Below are positions 43,117 to 52,988 of a DNA stretch of 64,000 bases, piece by piece. Every line of letters starts with the position of its first letter. Within the stretch, counting starts at the first letter, position 1. The DNA is from an uncultured Robinsoniella sp. Lineage in GTDB: Bacteria; Bacillota; Clostridia; Lachnospirales; Lachnospiraceae. A model generated the notes under the pieces. The model saw only the letters and a program-made list of their open reading frames with translations, was not told the DNA's origin and ran no database searches. Made by a program: the position numbers and the translations under genes. Location: the NCBI GenBank assembly GCA_900540475.1, contig UQGG01000005.1, positions 145,525-209,524 of the forward strand, in the 5' to 3' direction.

Positions 43117-46100
43117 TGCCAAAGAATTCTGAAATTAAAAAAGTATTAGTTATTGGATCCGGTCCGATTATTATCGGACAGGCTGCAGAATTTGATTATG
43201 CAGGTACACAGGCATGCCGCTCTCTGAAAGAAGAAGGCCTGGAAGTTGTACTGCTGAATTCCAATCCGGCAACGATTATGACAGATAAGCAGATTGCCGA
43301 TAAAGTCTATATTGAACCTCTTACAACAGAAGTTGTGAAACAATTGATTTTAAAAGAAAGACCGGACAGCGTGCTGCCGACCCTTGGCGGACAGGCAGGT
43401 CTGAATCTGGCAATGGAACTGGACGAGGAAGGCTTCTTTGATAAGAACAATGTAAAATTAATCGGTACCACCTCCATGACGATTAAAAAGGCAGAAGACC
43501 GCCTGGAGTTTAAGAGCACGATGGAAAAAATCGGAGAGCCGGTTGCAGCTTCCATGGTTGTGGAAAATATTGAAGACGGTATTGCGTTTGCAAGCACCAT
43601 TGGTTATCCCATCGTTTTAAGACCGGCTTATACCCTGGGCGGCAGCGGCGGCGGTATTGCCGCAAATGTCGAGGAACTGGTTGAGATTCTGGGAAATGGT
43701 CTGCGTTTGAGCCGTGTAGGACAGGTATTGGTAGAACGCTGTATCTCCGGATGGAAAGAAATTGAATATGAAGTAATGCGTGACAGCGCAGGAAACGTTA
43801 TTACCGTTTGTAATATGGAAAATTTAGATCCGGTAGGCGTACACACCGGAGACAGTATCGTAGTAGCGCCGTCACAGACACTGGGTGATAAGGAATACCA
43901 GATGCTCCGTACCTCTGCCCTGAATATTATCAGTGAACTGGAGATCACCGGAGGCTGTAACGTTCAGTATGCATTACATCCAACCAGCTTTGAATACTGT
44001 GTAATTGAGGTTAATCCACGAGTTAGCCGTTCTTCAGCTCTGGCATCCAAAGCAACCGGATATCCAATTGCGAAAGTTGCAGCTAAAATCGCGCTGGGAT
44101 ACACGCTGGATGAAATAAAGAATGCCATAACTGGAAAAACATATGCCAGCTTTGAACCTATGCTGGACTATTGTGTAGTTAAAATCCCAAGACTTCCGTT
44201 TGATAAATTCATCAGTGCGAAGAGAACCCTTACCACACAAATGAAAGCAACGGGAGAAGTTATGAGCATCTGCAATAATTTTGAAGGTGCGCTTATGAAA
44301 GCGATCCGCTCCCTGGAACAGCACGTGGACAGCTTGATGTCATATGATTTCTCAAATCTTCATGGGGATGACCTGTTGAAGCAGCTTGGGAAAATCGACG
44401 ACAGGAGAATCTGGGTAATTGCAGAAGCAATCCGCCAGGGAATTTCCTATGAAGTCATTCATGATATCACCAAGATTGATATCTGGTTTATCGATAAGCT
44501 TGCTATCTTGGTGGAAATGGAGCAGGCGCTTAAGAGCCAGGAATTAACAACAGAATTACTGGAAGAAGCAAAACGAATCGAATTCCCGGATAATGTAATT
44601 GCAGCGCTGACGGGAAAGACAGAGAAAGAAATCCGTGACCTGCGTTACGAAAACGGAATTGTTGCGGCATATAAGATGGTAGATACCTGTGCAGCAGAAT
44701 TTGCAGCAAGCACGCCATATTACTACTCTGTATTCGGCAGTGAAAATGAAGCAATTGAAACCAACGACCGTAAAAAGGTTCTGGTATTAGGATCCGGACC
44801 TATAAGAATCGGACAGGGAATTGAATTCGACTTCTGCTCTGTACATTGTACCTGGGCATTTTCAAAAGAAGGCTATGAGACCATTATTGTAAATAATAAT
44901 CCGGAAACGGTAAGTACCGATTTTGATATTGCAGATAAACTCTATTTTGAACCGCTGACACCGGAAGATGTGGAAAATATCGTGCGTTTTGAAAAGCCGG
45001 ACGGAGCGGTGGTACAGTTTGGCGGACAGACTGCCATTAAGCTTACGGAAGCGCTGATGAAAATGGGTGTACCGATCCTGGGTACTTCCGCTGAAAATGT
45101 GGATGCGGCTGAAGACCGGGAACTGTTTGACAAAATTCTGGAAGAATGCCAGATTCCAAGACCGGCAGGTCATACGGTATACACAGCAGAAGAAGCGAAG
45201 AAAGCGGCAAATGATCTGGGGTATCCCGTACTGGTAAGACCTTCTTACGTATTGGGCGGACAGGGAATGCAGATCGCAATTAATGACGAAGATGTAGATG
45301 AATTTATCGGTATCATCAACCGTATCGCTCAGGAACATCCGATTCTGGTGGATAAATACCTGGTTGGTAAAGAAATAGAAGTCGATGCGGTATGTGACGG
45401 AGATGATATCTTAATCCCGGGAATCATGGAGCATATCGAGCGGGCAGGTATTCATTCCGGTGACAGTATTTCTGTATATCCGGCACAGAGCCTGGGTGAA
45501 AATGTTAAGGCTAAGATCGAAGATTATACGAAAAAGCTGGCACAGTCACTGCATGTAATCGGATTGATAAATATTCAGTTTATTGTTTGTCAGGAAGAGG
45601 TATATGTAATTGAGGTAAATCCCCGTTCCAGCCGAACCGTGCCATATATCAGCAAGGTTACCGGAATTCCAATTGTTCCGCTTGCGACAAAAGTAATCTT
45701 AGGCGCTAAGATAAAAGATCTGGGCTATAAAGCCGGATTACAGCCGGAAGCTGACTATATTGCAATCAAGATGCCGGTATTCTCTTTTGAAAAAATCCGC
45801 GGTGCCGATATCAGCCTTGGACCGGAAATGAAATCCACAGGGGAATGTCTGGGTATTGCAAAAACCTTTGATGAAGCACTTTACAAAGCATTTTTGGGGG
45901 CGGGCATAAACCTTCCGAAATATAAAAATATGATTATGACTGTGAAGGATGCAGACAAAGAAGATGCAGTAGAGATTGGAAGAAGATTTGAAGCAATCGG
46001 TTATAAAATATACGCAACCAGAAGTACTGCAAAGAAATTAAATGAAAATGGCGTTCATGCAATCCGTATCAATAAAATTGAGCAGGAATCACCAAACTTA

Positions 46101-46313
46101 ATGGATTTAATACTGGGACATGAAATCGATCTGGTTATCGATACACCATCACCAGGGGTGGAACGTGCAAAGGATGGTTTCCTGATCCGCCGTAATGCCA
46201 TTGAAACCGGCGTAAATGTCCTGACTTCTCTGGACACGGCAGAAGCGTTGATTACCAGCCTTGAAAATACTGATATCGAAAAGCTTACATTAATCGATAT
46301 AGCAACTGTTTAA
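43116..46313 (+). CDS. carB: Carbamoyl-phosphate synthase large subunit
   Basis: 1065 aa, full length. Two homologous halves carry ATP-grasp domains (first with PAYTLGGSGGGIA, second with PSYVLGGQGMQIA). An oligomerisation domain lies between them and a C-terminal MGS-like regulatory domain follows. It makes carbamoyl phosphate from bicarbonate, ammonia and two ATP. It starts one nucleotide inside the carA stop and is terminated at 46330. Confidence 0.98.
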   Translation: MPKNSEIKKVLVIGSGPIIIGQAAEFDYAGTQACRSLKEEGLEVVLLNSNPATIMTDKQIADKVYIEPLTTEVVKQLILKERPDSVLPTLGGQAGLNLAMELDEEGFFDKNNVKLIGTTSMTIKKAEDRLEFKSTMEKIGEPVAASMVVENIEDGIAFASTIGYPIVLRPAYTLGGSGGGIAANVEELVEILGNGLRLSRVGQVLVERCISGWKEIEYEVMRDSAGNVITVCNMENLDPVGVHTGDSIVVAPSQTLGDKEYQMLRTSALNIISELEITGGCNVQYALHPTSFEYCVIEVNPRVSRSSALASKATGYPIAKVAAKIALGYTLDEIKNAITGKTYASFEPMLDYCVVKIPRLPFDKFISAKRTLTTQMKATGEVMSICNNFEGALMKAIRSLEQHVDSLMSYDFSNLHGDDLLKQLGKIDDRRIWVIAEAIRQGISYEVIHDITKIDIWFIDKLAILVEMEQALKSQELTTELLEEAKRIEFPDNVIAALTGKTEKEIRDLRYENGIVAAYKMVDTCAAEFAASTPYYYSVFGSENEAIETNDRKKVLVLGSGPIRIGQGIEFDFCSVHCTWAFSKEGYETIIVNNNPETVSTDFDIADKLYFEPLTPEDVENIVRFEKPDGAVVQFGGQTAIKLTEALMKMGVPILGTSAENVDAAEDRELFDKILEECQIPRPAGHTVYTAEEAKKAANDLGYPVLVRPSYVLGGQGMQIAINDEDVDEFIGIINRIAQEHPILVDKYLVGKEIEVDAVCDGDDILIPGIMEHIERAGIHSGDSISVYPAQSLGENVKAKIEDYTKKLAQSLHVIGLINIQFIVCQEEVYVIEVNPRSSRTVPYISKVTGIPIVPLATKVILGAKIKDLGYKAGLQPEADYIAIKMPVFSFEKIRGADISLGPEMKSTGECLGIAKTFDEALYKAFLGAGINLPKYKNMIMTVKDADKEDAVEIGRRFEAIGYKIYATRSTAKKLNENGVHAIRINKIEQESPNLMDLILGHEIDLVIDTPSPGVERAKDGFLIRRNAIETGVNVLTSLDTAEALITSLENTDIEKLTLIDIATV

Positions 46314-46329
46314 AACTTAAGATAGAAGA

Positions 46330-46378
46330 GTCTGGATCTGAATAACAGGTGTTTCCTGAAATTAGTATCCAGACTTTT
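46330..46378 (+). terminator. Intrinsic terminator of carAB
   Basis: GTCTGGAT and ATCCAGAC flank a 25-nt loop, followed by TTTTTTAAATTTTTT. The remaining AT-rich 46380-46638 gap contains only the next promoter. Confidence 0.8.
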
Positions 46379-46561
46379 TTAAATTTTTTAGAACATATTA
46401 CCATTTATGAAAATGCTACTGTTGAAATCTTCCAAATATAACAAAAAAAGGAACCGAGATTTATCTAATTGTTTTTATAGATATATTCAGCTTGTAGATA
46501 GTGCATAAGAATATTCTAACAAGATTGTTAAAATGTGTTATGGTTTTTACACAATTTTAAC

Positions 46562-46590
46562 TTGCTTTTTTACTTTGAAAAGGCTACAAT
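46562..46590 (+). promoter_or_regulatory. Promoter of the phospholipase C-like gene
   Basis: TTGCTT, 17 nt, TACAAT, about 48 nt before the TTG start. Confidence 0.6.
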
Positions 46591-46638
46591 GAAAAAGGTA
46601 GCAAAAAAGGTTAAGCAAAAGCCAGGAGGCCAAATCCA

Positions 46639-47232
46639 TTGAGAAAAAAATCTCATATCTCGGTAGCGAGATATATTGTTAATAATCTGAACACCCAGGA
46701 GCTTGATAACCATAAGAAAGCATTTTATCTGGGAAGTATACTTCCAGACTGTAAGCCTTCTTTTTTGACTAAGAAACATGAGTTTTTTGGAACATTTGAT
46801 CAGGTACGTGAGGATATCCGTAATCTTACGGAGGATTGTGATATATTTGGAAGAAATGAACGGGTATACTGGAGGCGTATTGGAGAAGTGATCCATTATG
46901 TAGCTGACTATTTTACGTTTCCCCATAATGATACTTATGATGGAAATTTAAAAGATCATTGTATTTATGAAAAACATTTGAAAAAATATTTAAAAGAGTA
47001 TATCAAAAGTGGAGAAGCATTGAGACAGCAGAAAGAGATGAAAACTTTCAAGACCGCAGAAGCTCTGTTCCATTTTATTGAAACTTCACATCGGGAATAT
47101 CTGAAATTCAAGCGTTCCGTAGAAGAGGATGTGAAATACATTATTTCTCTTTGCCAGCAGGTTGTCGTGTCAATCGTGCAGCTGTTGAATATAAGAGTTG
47201 GTCAAATAGCACGTAATTATGCAATCGCATAG
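46639..47232 (+). CDS. Zinc-dependent phospholipase C-like protein
   Basis: 197 aa, TTG start 9 nt after CAGGAGG. Metal-binding His/Asp positions of the zinc-dependent PLC family are visible (RKKSHISVARYI, GSILPDCKP, EVIHYVADYFTFPHND). There is no obvious signal peptide, unlike secreted alpha-toxins, so it may be cytoplasmic. The Lachnospiraceae members are of uncharacterised function. Confidence 0.8.
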   Translation: MRKKSHISVARYIVNNLNTQELDNHKKAFYLGSILPDCKPSFLTKKHEFFGTFDQVREDIRNLTEDCDIFGRNERVYWRRIGEVIHYVADYFTFPHNDTYDGNLKDHCIYEKHLKKYLKEYIKSGEALRQQKEMKTFKTAEALFHFIETSHREYLKFKRSVEEDVKYIISLCQQVVVSIVQLLNIRVGQIARNYAIA

Positions 47233-47441
47233 AAATATAAGCAAAAAATAAAATCTAAATATAAAAACAGGTAATATAAAAATCAAAAAAATTAGAAAGC
47301 AGAGACGACAGCGTCTTTGCTTTTTTGAATTTTATGACATATCTGCAAGAAATCCCTGTGGTAAAAACGACAATTTCAGACATAATAAAAATGATGACGA
47401 AATTTTAGTCATCAACAGAAATCTGAAAGGAGAATGATGTT

Positions 47442-47636
47442 ATGGAATGTTCTTGCAGTCAGGAAGGAAAATCTGCTTGCTTTTCACAAAGCTGTACTTG
47501 TATTCTGGCAATGGCAACCGTACCAAAGCAGACGTTTGGAGCAGTGTATGAACCACAAGAGGCTCTGAAGCGTGGAACCATATTCCCGGATCTGGATCTG
47601 CCTTTTTATGCAGGAGGTGCCGATAATGGAAGATAG
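47442..47636 (+). CDS. cotJA: Spore coat associated protein CotJA
   Basis: 64 aa, ATG after AAAGGAGA. It contains the family core (LAMATVPKQTFGAVYEPQEALKRGTIFPDLDLPF). It is the first gene of cotJABC and overlaps cotJB by 11 nt. The N-terminus adds several Cys. It is expected to be made late in the mother cell, but no sigma-E promoter was confirmed. Confidence 0.95.
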   Translation: MECSCSQEGKSACFSQSCTCILAMATVPKQTFGAVYEPQEALKRGTIFPDLDLPFYAGGADNGR

Positions 47637-47922
47637 GAATGCCTTGTTGAATGAATTAGATGCAGTTAGTTTCTGTGTCAATGATTTAACTCTATACCTG
47701 GATACCCATCCAACGGATACCCAGGCACTGGATCTGTTTGGACAGTACCTTGGAAAAAGGAAAGCTCTGATGGAAGAGTTTGAATCTAAATTTGAACCTC
47801 TTACCATCGACTGTGTAAAGGCAGAAGGGATTCATGAAGCAAATTCTGAGTGTTCTTATGACGGACAACGTCATTTTACCTGGGTAGATGGAAGAACACC
47901 TTGGGAAGGGGGGCTTGTGTAA
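47626..47922 (+). CDS. cotJB: Spore coat protein CotJB
   Basis: 98 aa from ATG at 47626, with CAGGAGGTG upstream. The small protein has LNELDAVSFCVNDLTLYLDTHP and WVDGRTPWEGG as in CotJB. It overlaps both neighbours, which implies coupled translation. Confidence 0.93.
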   Translation: MEDRNALLNELDAVSFCVNDLTLYLDTHPTDTQALDLFGQYLGKRKALMEEFESKFEPLTIDCVKAEGIHEANSECSYDGQRHFTWVDGRTPWEGGLV

Positions 47923-48530
47923 TGTGGACTTATGAAAAAAGATTACAGTTTCCGGTAAAAATAACCCAGACCTGCCCCAAAACAGCGCAATTGATAATCA
48001 GCCAGTTTGGCGGTCCGGACGGAGAATTGGCAGCATCTATGCGGTATCTGTCCCAGCGTTATACTATGCCTGACAAAGAGGTTGCGGGATTATTAACCGA
48101 TATTGGAACGGAAGAATTGGCACATCTGGAAATAATATGTTCCATGATTTACCAGCTGACAAAAAATCTTACAGTGGATGAAGCAAAAACAGCCGGGTTT
48201 GATGCTTATTATATTGACCATACCACTGCACTCTGGCCCCAGGCAGCAGGGGGAGTTCCTTTTAATGCCTGTGAGTTCCAGTCAAAAGGAGATGCTATCA
48301 CAGACCTGTTTGAAGATTTGGCTGCCGAACAAAAAGCCAGAACCACCTATGATAACATTTTGAGGCTGGTTCAAAATCCCGAGATCAGAGAACCAATTCA
48401 GTTTTTAAGAGCAAGAGAAGTCGTGCACTTCCAGCGGTTTGGAGAGGCACTTGAGAAAACAAAAGAAAAGATGGATTCCAATAATTATTATTTTACGAAT
48501 CCGGAATTTGACAAATTTCCTGTGCATTAA
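47922..48530 (+). CDS. cotJC: Spore coat manganese catalase-like CotJC
   Basis: 202 aa from ATG at 47922, overlapping the cotJB stop by one base. Ferritin-like Mn-catalase features include GTEELAHLEIICSM and AREVVHFQRF. It probably protects spores against peroxide. The terminator at 48543 follows. Confidence 0.93.
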   Translation: MWTYEKRLQFPVKITQTCPKTAQLIISQFGGPDGELAASMRYLSQRYTMPDKEVAGLLTDIGTEELAHLEIICSMIYQLTKNLTVDEAKTAGFDAYYIDHTTALWPQAAGGVPFNACEFQSKGDAITDLFEDLAAEQKARTTYDNILRLVQNPEIREPIQFLRAREVVHFQRFGEALEKTKEKMDSNNYYFTNPEFDKFPVH

Positions 48531-48542
48531 GTGACGGGAATT

Positions 48543-48577
48543 GGAAAAGGACAAATGGATGCCGTTTGCCCTTTTCT
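48543..48577 (+). terminator. Intrinsic terminator of cotJABC
   Basis: GGAAAAGG-CAAA pairs with TTTG-CCTTTTC and is followed by TTTC. Confidence 0.75.
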
Positions 48578-48820
48578 TTCCGGTACACTACTTATCATAC
48601 ACAAAGTGTCCTAATCAGCGCCTCATCCAATTTAGAAATTTCTCATAATACTTGACATATCTTTAAATTATACATACAATTAAAATATAGACAGACCAGC
48701 TGTGCAGTTTCAAATTTTACAAATTCTTTACCTGAACCTACAGACAGATTTTCCATTTGCTGCTTATAATATTTGGAGATGAACATGTAAACTTGTTTGT
48801 AATTTTCTGGAGGGATGAAG

Positions 48821-48976
48821 ATGAAGAAGAAAATAGCAATAATGGGTTTCTTGTTAATGGTATTGTGCAACGCCACAGCCTGTACACAGATGAAGACGGC
48901 TAAGGAGTCAGAACCGATGACAGAGATGGAAGCAGAGGTAAACATTGTGATGCAGAATGCGAAAGTACAAAGATGA
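48821..48976 (+). CDS. Short lipoprotein-like ORF (51 aa)
   Basis: ATG after a good GGAGGGATGAAG. A lipoprotein-type signal peptide (KKKIAIMGFLLMVLCNATAC) leads to a possible lipobox Cys at 21, then only 30 acidic residues before TGA. It may be a truncated lipoprotein or a real small one. The rest of the 48578-49068 gap has nothing else supported. Confidence 0.45.
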   Translation: MKKKIAIMGFLLMVLCNATACTQMKTAKESEPMTEMEAEVNIVMQNAKVQR

Positions 48977-49068
48977 TTAAATGCACAAAACAGGAAGTAC
49001 AGTAAAACAGTAATCAACGATTTAGAAAAGGCCGCATACAAATGCTCAGAGAAACTGGCAGATGGCAG

Positions 49069-49101
49069 AAAAAGAGACTGATTTCGCTCAGTCTCTTTTT
49101 T
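49069..49101. terminator. Bidirectional intrinsic terminator
   Basis: AAAAGAGACTGA and TCAGTCTCTTTT with a 6-nt loop, serving the ABC-F gene on the minus strand. Confidence 0.9.
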
Positions 49102-49112
49102 AATGCATGATT

Positions 49113-50750
49113 TTAATTATCGTCTAAATCGCCTTCTGTTGAGTATACCTGACGTTTTCTAGCCATTTCATCACTTGCAAGATATTCGTCATAAGTAGTG
49201 ATTTTATCGATCAGGGCACCGCCCGGCATGATTTCCATGATTCGGTTAGCGGTAGTCTGAACGATCTGGTGGTCATGGGATGCAAACATGATCGCTCCCG
49301 GGAATTTAATCAGACCGTTATTCAACGCGGTAATGGATTCCATATCCAGATGGTTGGTTGGCTCGTCCAGGATCAAAACGTTTGCACCGGAGATCATCAT
49401 TTTAGATAAGAGGCAGCGCACTTTTTCACCACCGGATAATACCTTGACTTTTTTCACTCCGTCATCACCTGCAAAAAGCATACGTCCAAGGAAACCGCGC
49501 ACGTAAGTAGCATCTTTGATTTCAGAGTATTGGGTTAACCAGTCTACGATAATGTAGTCATTGTCAAATTCTTTGGTACTGTCTTTTGGAAAATAAGCCT
49601 GGGAAGTGGTAATCCCCCATTTGTAAGATCCGGAGTCCGGTTCCATTTCACCCAATAAAATTTTGAAAAGAACCGTTTTTGCCAGTTCGTTTCCGCCTAC
49701 CAGCGCAACTTTATCGTCATGATTTAATGTAAAGGACAGGTTGTCCAGGATTTTCACACCATCGATGGTCTTGGAAAGACCTTCTACGGTCAGAACTTCA
49801 TTTCCGATCTCACGGCTTGGGCGGAAATCAATATATGGATATTTACGGCTGGAAGGACGGATCGCATCCAGTTCGATTTTTTCCAAAGCACGTTTTCTGG
49901 AAGTAGCCTGTTTGGATTTGGAAGCATTTGCACTGAAGCGGGAGATAAAATCCTGTAATTCTTTGATCTTGTCCTCTTTCTTCTTGTTTGCTTCTTTCAT
50001 CTGTTTGATCAGCAGCTGGCTGGATTCATACCAGAAATCGTAATTTCCGGCGTAAAGCTGAATCTTGCCATAGTCGATATCAGCAGTATGGGTACATACT
50101 TTATTCAGGAAATAACGGTCATGGGATACCACGATAACCGTATTGTCAAAGTTGATCAGGAATTCTTCCAGCCACTCAATAGCATCCAGATCCAAATGGT
50201 TAGTAGGCTCATCCAGAAGAAGAATGTCGGGATTGCCGAATAACGCCTGGGCAAGAAGTACCTTCACTTTTTCACTGCCCTTAAGATCTTTCATGATTGC
50301 GTAGTGAAGATCCGTTTCAATGCCAAGTCCGTTTAATAACTGGGCGGCATCTGATTCTGATTCCCAGCCGTTCATTTCTGCAAATTCGCCTTCCAGCTCA
50401 CTTGCCCGGATACCATCTTCTTCCGTAAAATCTTCTTTTGCATAGATGGCTTCTTTTTCTTTCATAATCGCATACAGTCTCTTATTTCCCATAATGACGG
50501 TATCAAGTACAGAATACTCATCATATTTAAAATGATCCTGCTGTAAGAAAGAGAGACGCTGTCCCGGTGTAATGACAATATCACCCTGGGTTGTATCTAA
50601 CTGTCCGGATAAAATTTTTAAGAATGTAGATTTACCCGCACCATTGGCACCGATTAAACCATAGCAGTTTCCTTCTGTAAATTTAATGTTTACATCTTCA
50701 AACAACGCTTTTTTACCAATTCGAAGTGTTACATTATTTGCACTTATCAT
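49113..50750 (-). CDS. ABC-F family ATPase
   Basis: 545 aa without transmembrane helices. There are two ATPase domains. The first has Walker A GANGAGKST, signature LKGSEKVKVLLAQAL and Walker B LLLDEPTNHLDLD; the second has a degenerate P-loop (GGNELAKTV), LSGGEKVR and LILDEPTNHLDME. An inter-domain linker lies near 240-320. ABC-F proteins act on ribosomes, as translation factors or antibiotic protection. The N-domain resembles the YkpA/YbiT-type housekeeping group. Confidence 0.93.
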   Translation of the reverse strand: MISANNVTLRIGKKALFEDVNIKFTEGNCYGLIGANGAGKSTFLKILSGQLDTTQGDIVITPGQRLSFLQQDHFKYDEYSVLDTVIMGNKRLYAIMKEKEAIYAKEDFTEEDGIRASELEGEFAEMNGWESESDAAQLLNGLGIETDLHYAIMKDLKGSEKVKVLLAQALFGNPDILLLDEPTNHLDLDAIEWLEEFLINFDNTVIVVSHDRYFLNKVCTHTADIDYGKIQLYAGNYDFWYESSQLLIKQMKEANKKKEDKIKELQDFISRFSANASKSKQATSRKRALEKIELDAIRPSSRKYPYIDFRPSREIGNEVLTVEGLSKTIDGVKILDNLSFTLNHDDKVALVGGNELAKTVLFKILLGEMEPDSGSYKWGITTSQAYFPKDSTKEFDNDYIIVDWLTQYSEIKDATYVRGFLGRMLFAGDDGVKKVKVLSGGEKVRCLLSKMMISGANVLILDEPTNHLDMESITALNNGLIKFPGAIMFASHDHQIVQTTANRIMEIMPGGALIDKITTYDEYLASDEMARKRQVYSTEGDLDDN

Positions 50751-50997
50751 GTTCTCGAACCTCTTTTTATCTTTCTATATAAAAATCATATTGCATAGTC
50801 CCTTCTATTGTAACCGAAAATTGGAAAAATGCAAGGGGAAATATATTTAAAAAAATCATTCTGCTTTTTTCGAGGATACATGACTTATTTTGCGCGATTT
50901 TCCTTAGAAATCACAGGGTAAAATCGATAATACCATACAAAATGACAATTTCAGACAAAGCTAAAAAAATAATAAGAAATTCAGCCTGTTTATTGAG

Positions 50998-51026
50998 TTG
51001 TATTTGTTGATAAAATGTTCTATAAT
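50998..51026 (+). promoter_or_regulatory. Promoter of the diguanylate cyclase gene
   Basis: TTGTAT, 17 nt, TATAAT, in the 327-bp gap between two divergent genes. Confidence 0.7.
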
Positions 51027-51077
51027 GAAAATCAAAATTGATGGAAATTTAATTCCATTGACAGGAGGAGATCAGAT

Positions 51078-52763
51078 ATGCGGGAAAATGGGGAGGAGTA
51101 TGTCACAAAAGTTGACAATCTTCCATGTGGTTTCTGCAAAATTAGAAATGATGACGTTCTGACGATTGTGAGTGCGAATGACTTCTTTTACCAGAGTTAT
51201 GGGTACGTACCCCATGAAGCAGAATCTGCAGGATTCACTGCAATGAGTGATATCATATATCCGGCTGACTGGCCGCAGGCAAAAGAGAAAATAGACAGAT
51301 TTAAGAATAAGTGTTTAGATTATATAGATATAGAAGTAAAAGCATTACATAGAACCGGAAGCGTTCTCTGGAATCTGATAAAGTGTATGGCGGATCCTGA
51401 CGATGAAAACTGTCTAAACTGCATCGTTTTGGATATCAGTAAACGGATGGAAGCGATTGAGCTCCTTAAAATGGGAGAAAAAGAGAAAGTTCTGCTCCTT
51501 GGACATGCCAGGCGTTTTGCTTTCCGGTTTTACCCGATTACACGAACCGCCGTGTTATCAGAGGATACGGCTCAGGAACTGGGACTTCCGGTCAAAGTGG
51601 AAAATCTGCCTGAGAGTATTGCAGATACCTATCCTGCAAAAGAGAGCAGATCAGAATTCATTACTTTTTATGACCGTATGCTGGAAGGACAGCCGAAAGG
51701 AACGGCAATTTTACATTTTCGAAATAAGACCGGGGCGTATACCTGGTATGAATGTTCCTTTTCCATGGTGTTTAACAGAGACGGGCTGCCGCTGCATGCA
51801 ATCGTGTCCTTTGAGGATATCAGTGAACAGCGGGAAAAAGAAATTGCATTTGAAAAGTGGAGTCAGTTCAATCAGTCCCAGCAGGAAAAGGCAGTGGCTT
51901 ATTATGAATGCGATATTACGAAAAATATACTGGAGAGTGTCCGGACAGATTCCAATAATATGCTGCCGGAAGAAGCGGTGGAATCTTATGACAAAACATT
52001 AGAATATGTAGTGGATAACCTGATCGTGCCGGAGGACAGGCAGGGTTATGTAGAGTTATTCTGCAGGAGTGAAATGATCCGCCAGTTCCACAACGGGAAG
52101 CGGGAAATGAAAATGGAATGCCAGCGTTATGCAAAGGATGGAAATGTATACTGGGTTATGGCATCCCTTCAGATGCTGCCCGACCCCTATTCGGATCACA
52201 TCAAAGCGTTTATACTGATAACGGATATTGACAAAGAAAAACGCAAAGCCCTGGAACTGCATGAGCGTTCAAGAAGGGATCCGCTGACCGGGGTGCTCAA
52301 CAGGCGGGCGATCATTGACCAGGTCACGGATGTATTGGATAAAAGCCAGCCAAACAGCAGACATATCTTTATCATGATCGATATTGATCATTTTAAAGAA
52401 TTAAACGACAACAAAGGACATCAGTTTGGAGACTGGGTTCTGTCAGTGATAACCAGCAAGTTAAAGGAATCCCTGCGTGCGGATGACATTCTGGGGCGTT
52501 TGGGAGGGGATGAATTTATCGCATTCTTAAAAGATGTGCCGGATGAAAATGTATTACAGGAACGTCTGGATTTCCTACTGAAGAAACTGGCATTTTCTAC
52601 GGGCAGCGCCTATAATATTACCGGCAGTCTGGGGATTGCCGTGTATCCCAAAGATGGAATAGATTTTGACGGATTATACAAAAAAGCAGATCTTGCTTTA
52701 TACGAAGCAAAACGCCGGGGCAGAAACCAATATGTATTCTATAAGCACGGTATGATACAATGA
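51078..52763 (+). CDS. PAS-GGDEF diguanylate cyclase
   Basis: 561 aa, ATG after AGGAGGAGA. Two to three PAS-like domains (about 5-135, 145-260, 270-385) are followed by a C-terminal GGDEF domain (about 395-555) with intact active site GRLGGDEFIAF. A product-inhibition I-site (RADD) sits five residues upstream. It should synthesise c-di-GMP. No transmembrane segment is seen. It is adjacent to but not obviously part of the BMC operon. Confidence 0.93.
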   Translation: MRENGEEYVTKVDNLPCGFCKIRNDDVLTIVSANDFFYQSYGYVPHEAESAGFTAMSDIIYPADWPQAKEKIDRFKNKCLDYIDIEVKALHRTGSVLWNLIKCMADPDDENCLNCIVLDISKRMEAIELLKMGEKEKVLLLGHARRFAFRFYPITRTAVLSEDTAQELGLPVKVENLPESIADTYPAKESRSEFITFYDRMLEGQPKGTAILHFRNKTGAYTWYECSFSMVFNRDGLPLHAIVSFEDISEQREKEIAFEKWSQFNQSQQEKAVAYYECDITKNILESVRTDSNNMLPEEAVESYDKTLEYVVDNLIVPEDRQGYVELFCRSEMIRQFHNGKREMKMECQRYAKDGNVYWVMASLQMLPDPYSDHIKAFILITDIDKEKRKALELHERSRRDPLTGVLNRRAIIDQVTDVLDKSQPNSRHIFIMIDIDHFKELNDNKGHQFGDWVLSVITSKLKESLRADDILGRLGGDEFIAFLKDVPDENVLQERLDFLLKKLAFSTGSAYNITGSLGIAVYPKDGIDFDGLYKKADLALYEAKRRGRNQYVFYKHGMIQ

Positions 52764-52853
52764 TAAATTTTTATCAAATCTTTGAATTTGGGATTGCGTG
52801 GTATTGTGTGGAGTGAAGAAAACCCTGTCCCCAAAATCTGTTAATTCCTCTGA

Positions 52854-52880
52854 AACCCTGTATTTTACAGGGTTTTTTTT
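52854..52880 (+). terminator. Intrinsic terminator of the diguanylate cyclase gene
   Basis: AACCCTG and CAGGGTT with a 7-nt loop, followed by T8. Confidence 0.88.
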
Positions 52881-52905
52881 GTTCTAAAAATTCTTGAGAA
52901 AGATG

Positions 52906-52934
52906 TTGATTTTTAGTGGCATTCGTGTTAAAAT
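52906..52934 (+). promoter_or_regulatory. Promoter of the BMC operon
   Basis: TTGATT, 17 nt, TAAAAT; the first gene starts about 55 nt further with AAGGAGG. No cre-like or LacI-type palindrome was noticed in this interval. Confidence 0.65.
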
Positions 52935-52988
52935 AAATTAAACCAAAAATAAAACAACACAAACAAACATGTAAGGAGGATTTTTTTC

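Noticed and set aside
48643..49041. 132-aa minus-strand ORF
   Set aside because: It lacks a ribosome site and family-like composition, and overlaps the small lipoprotein-type ORF with a strong site on the other strand.
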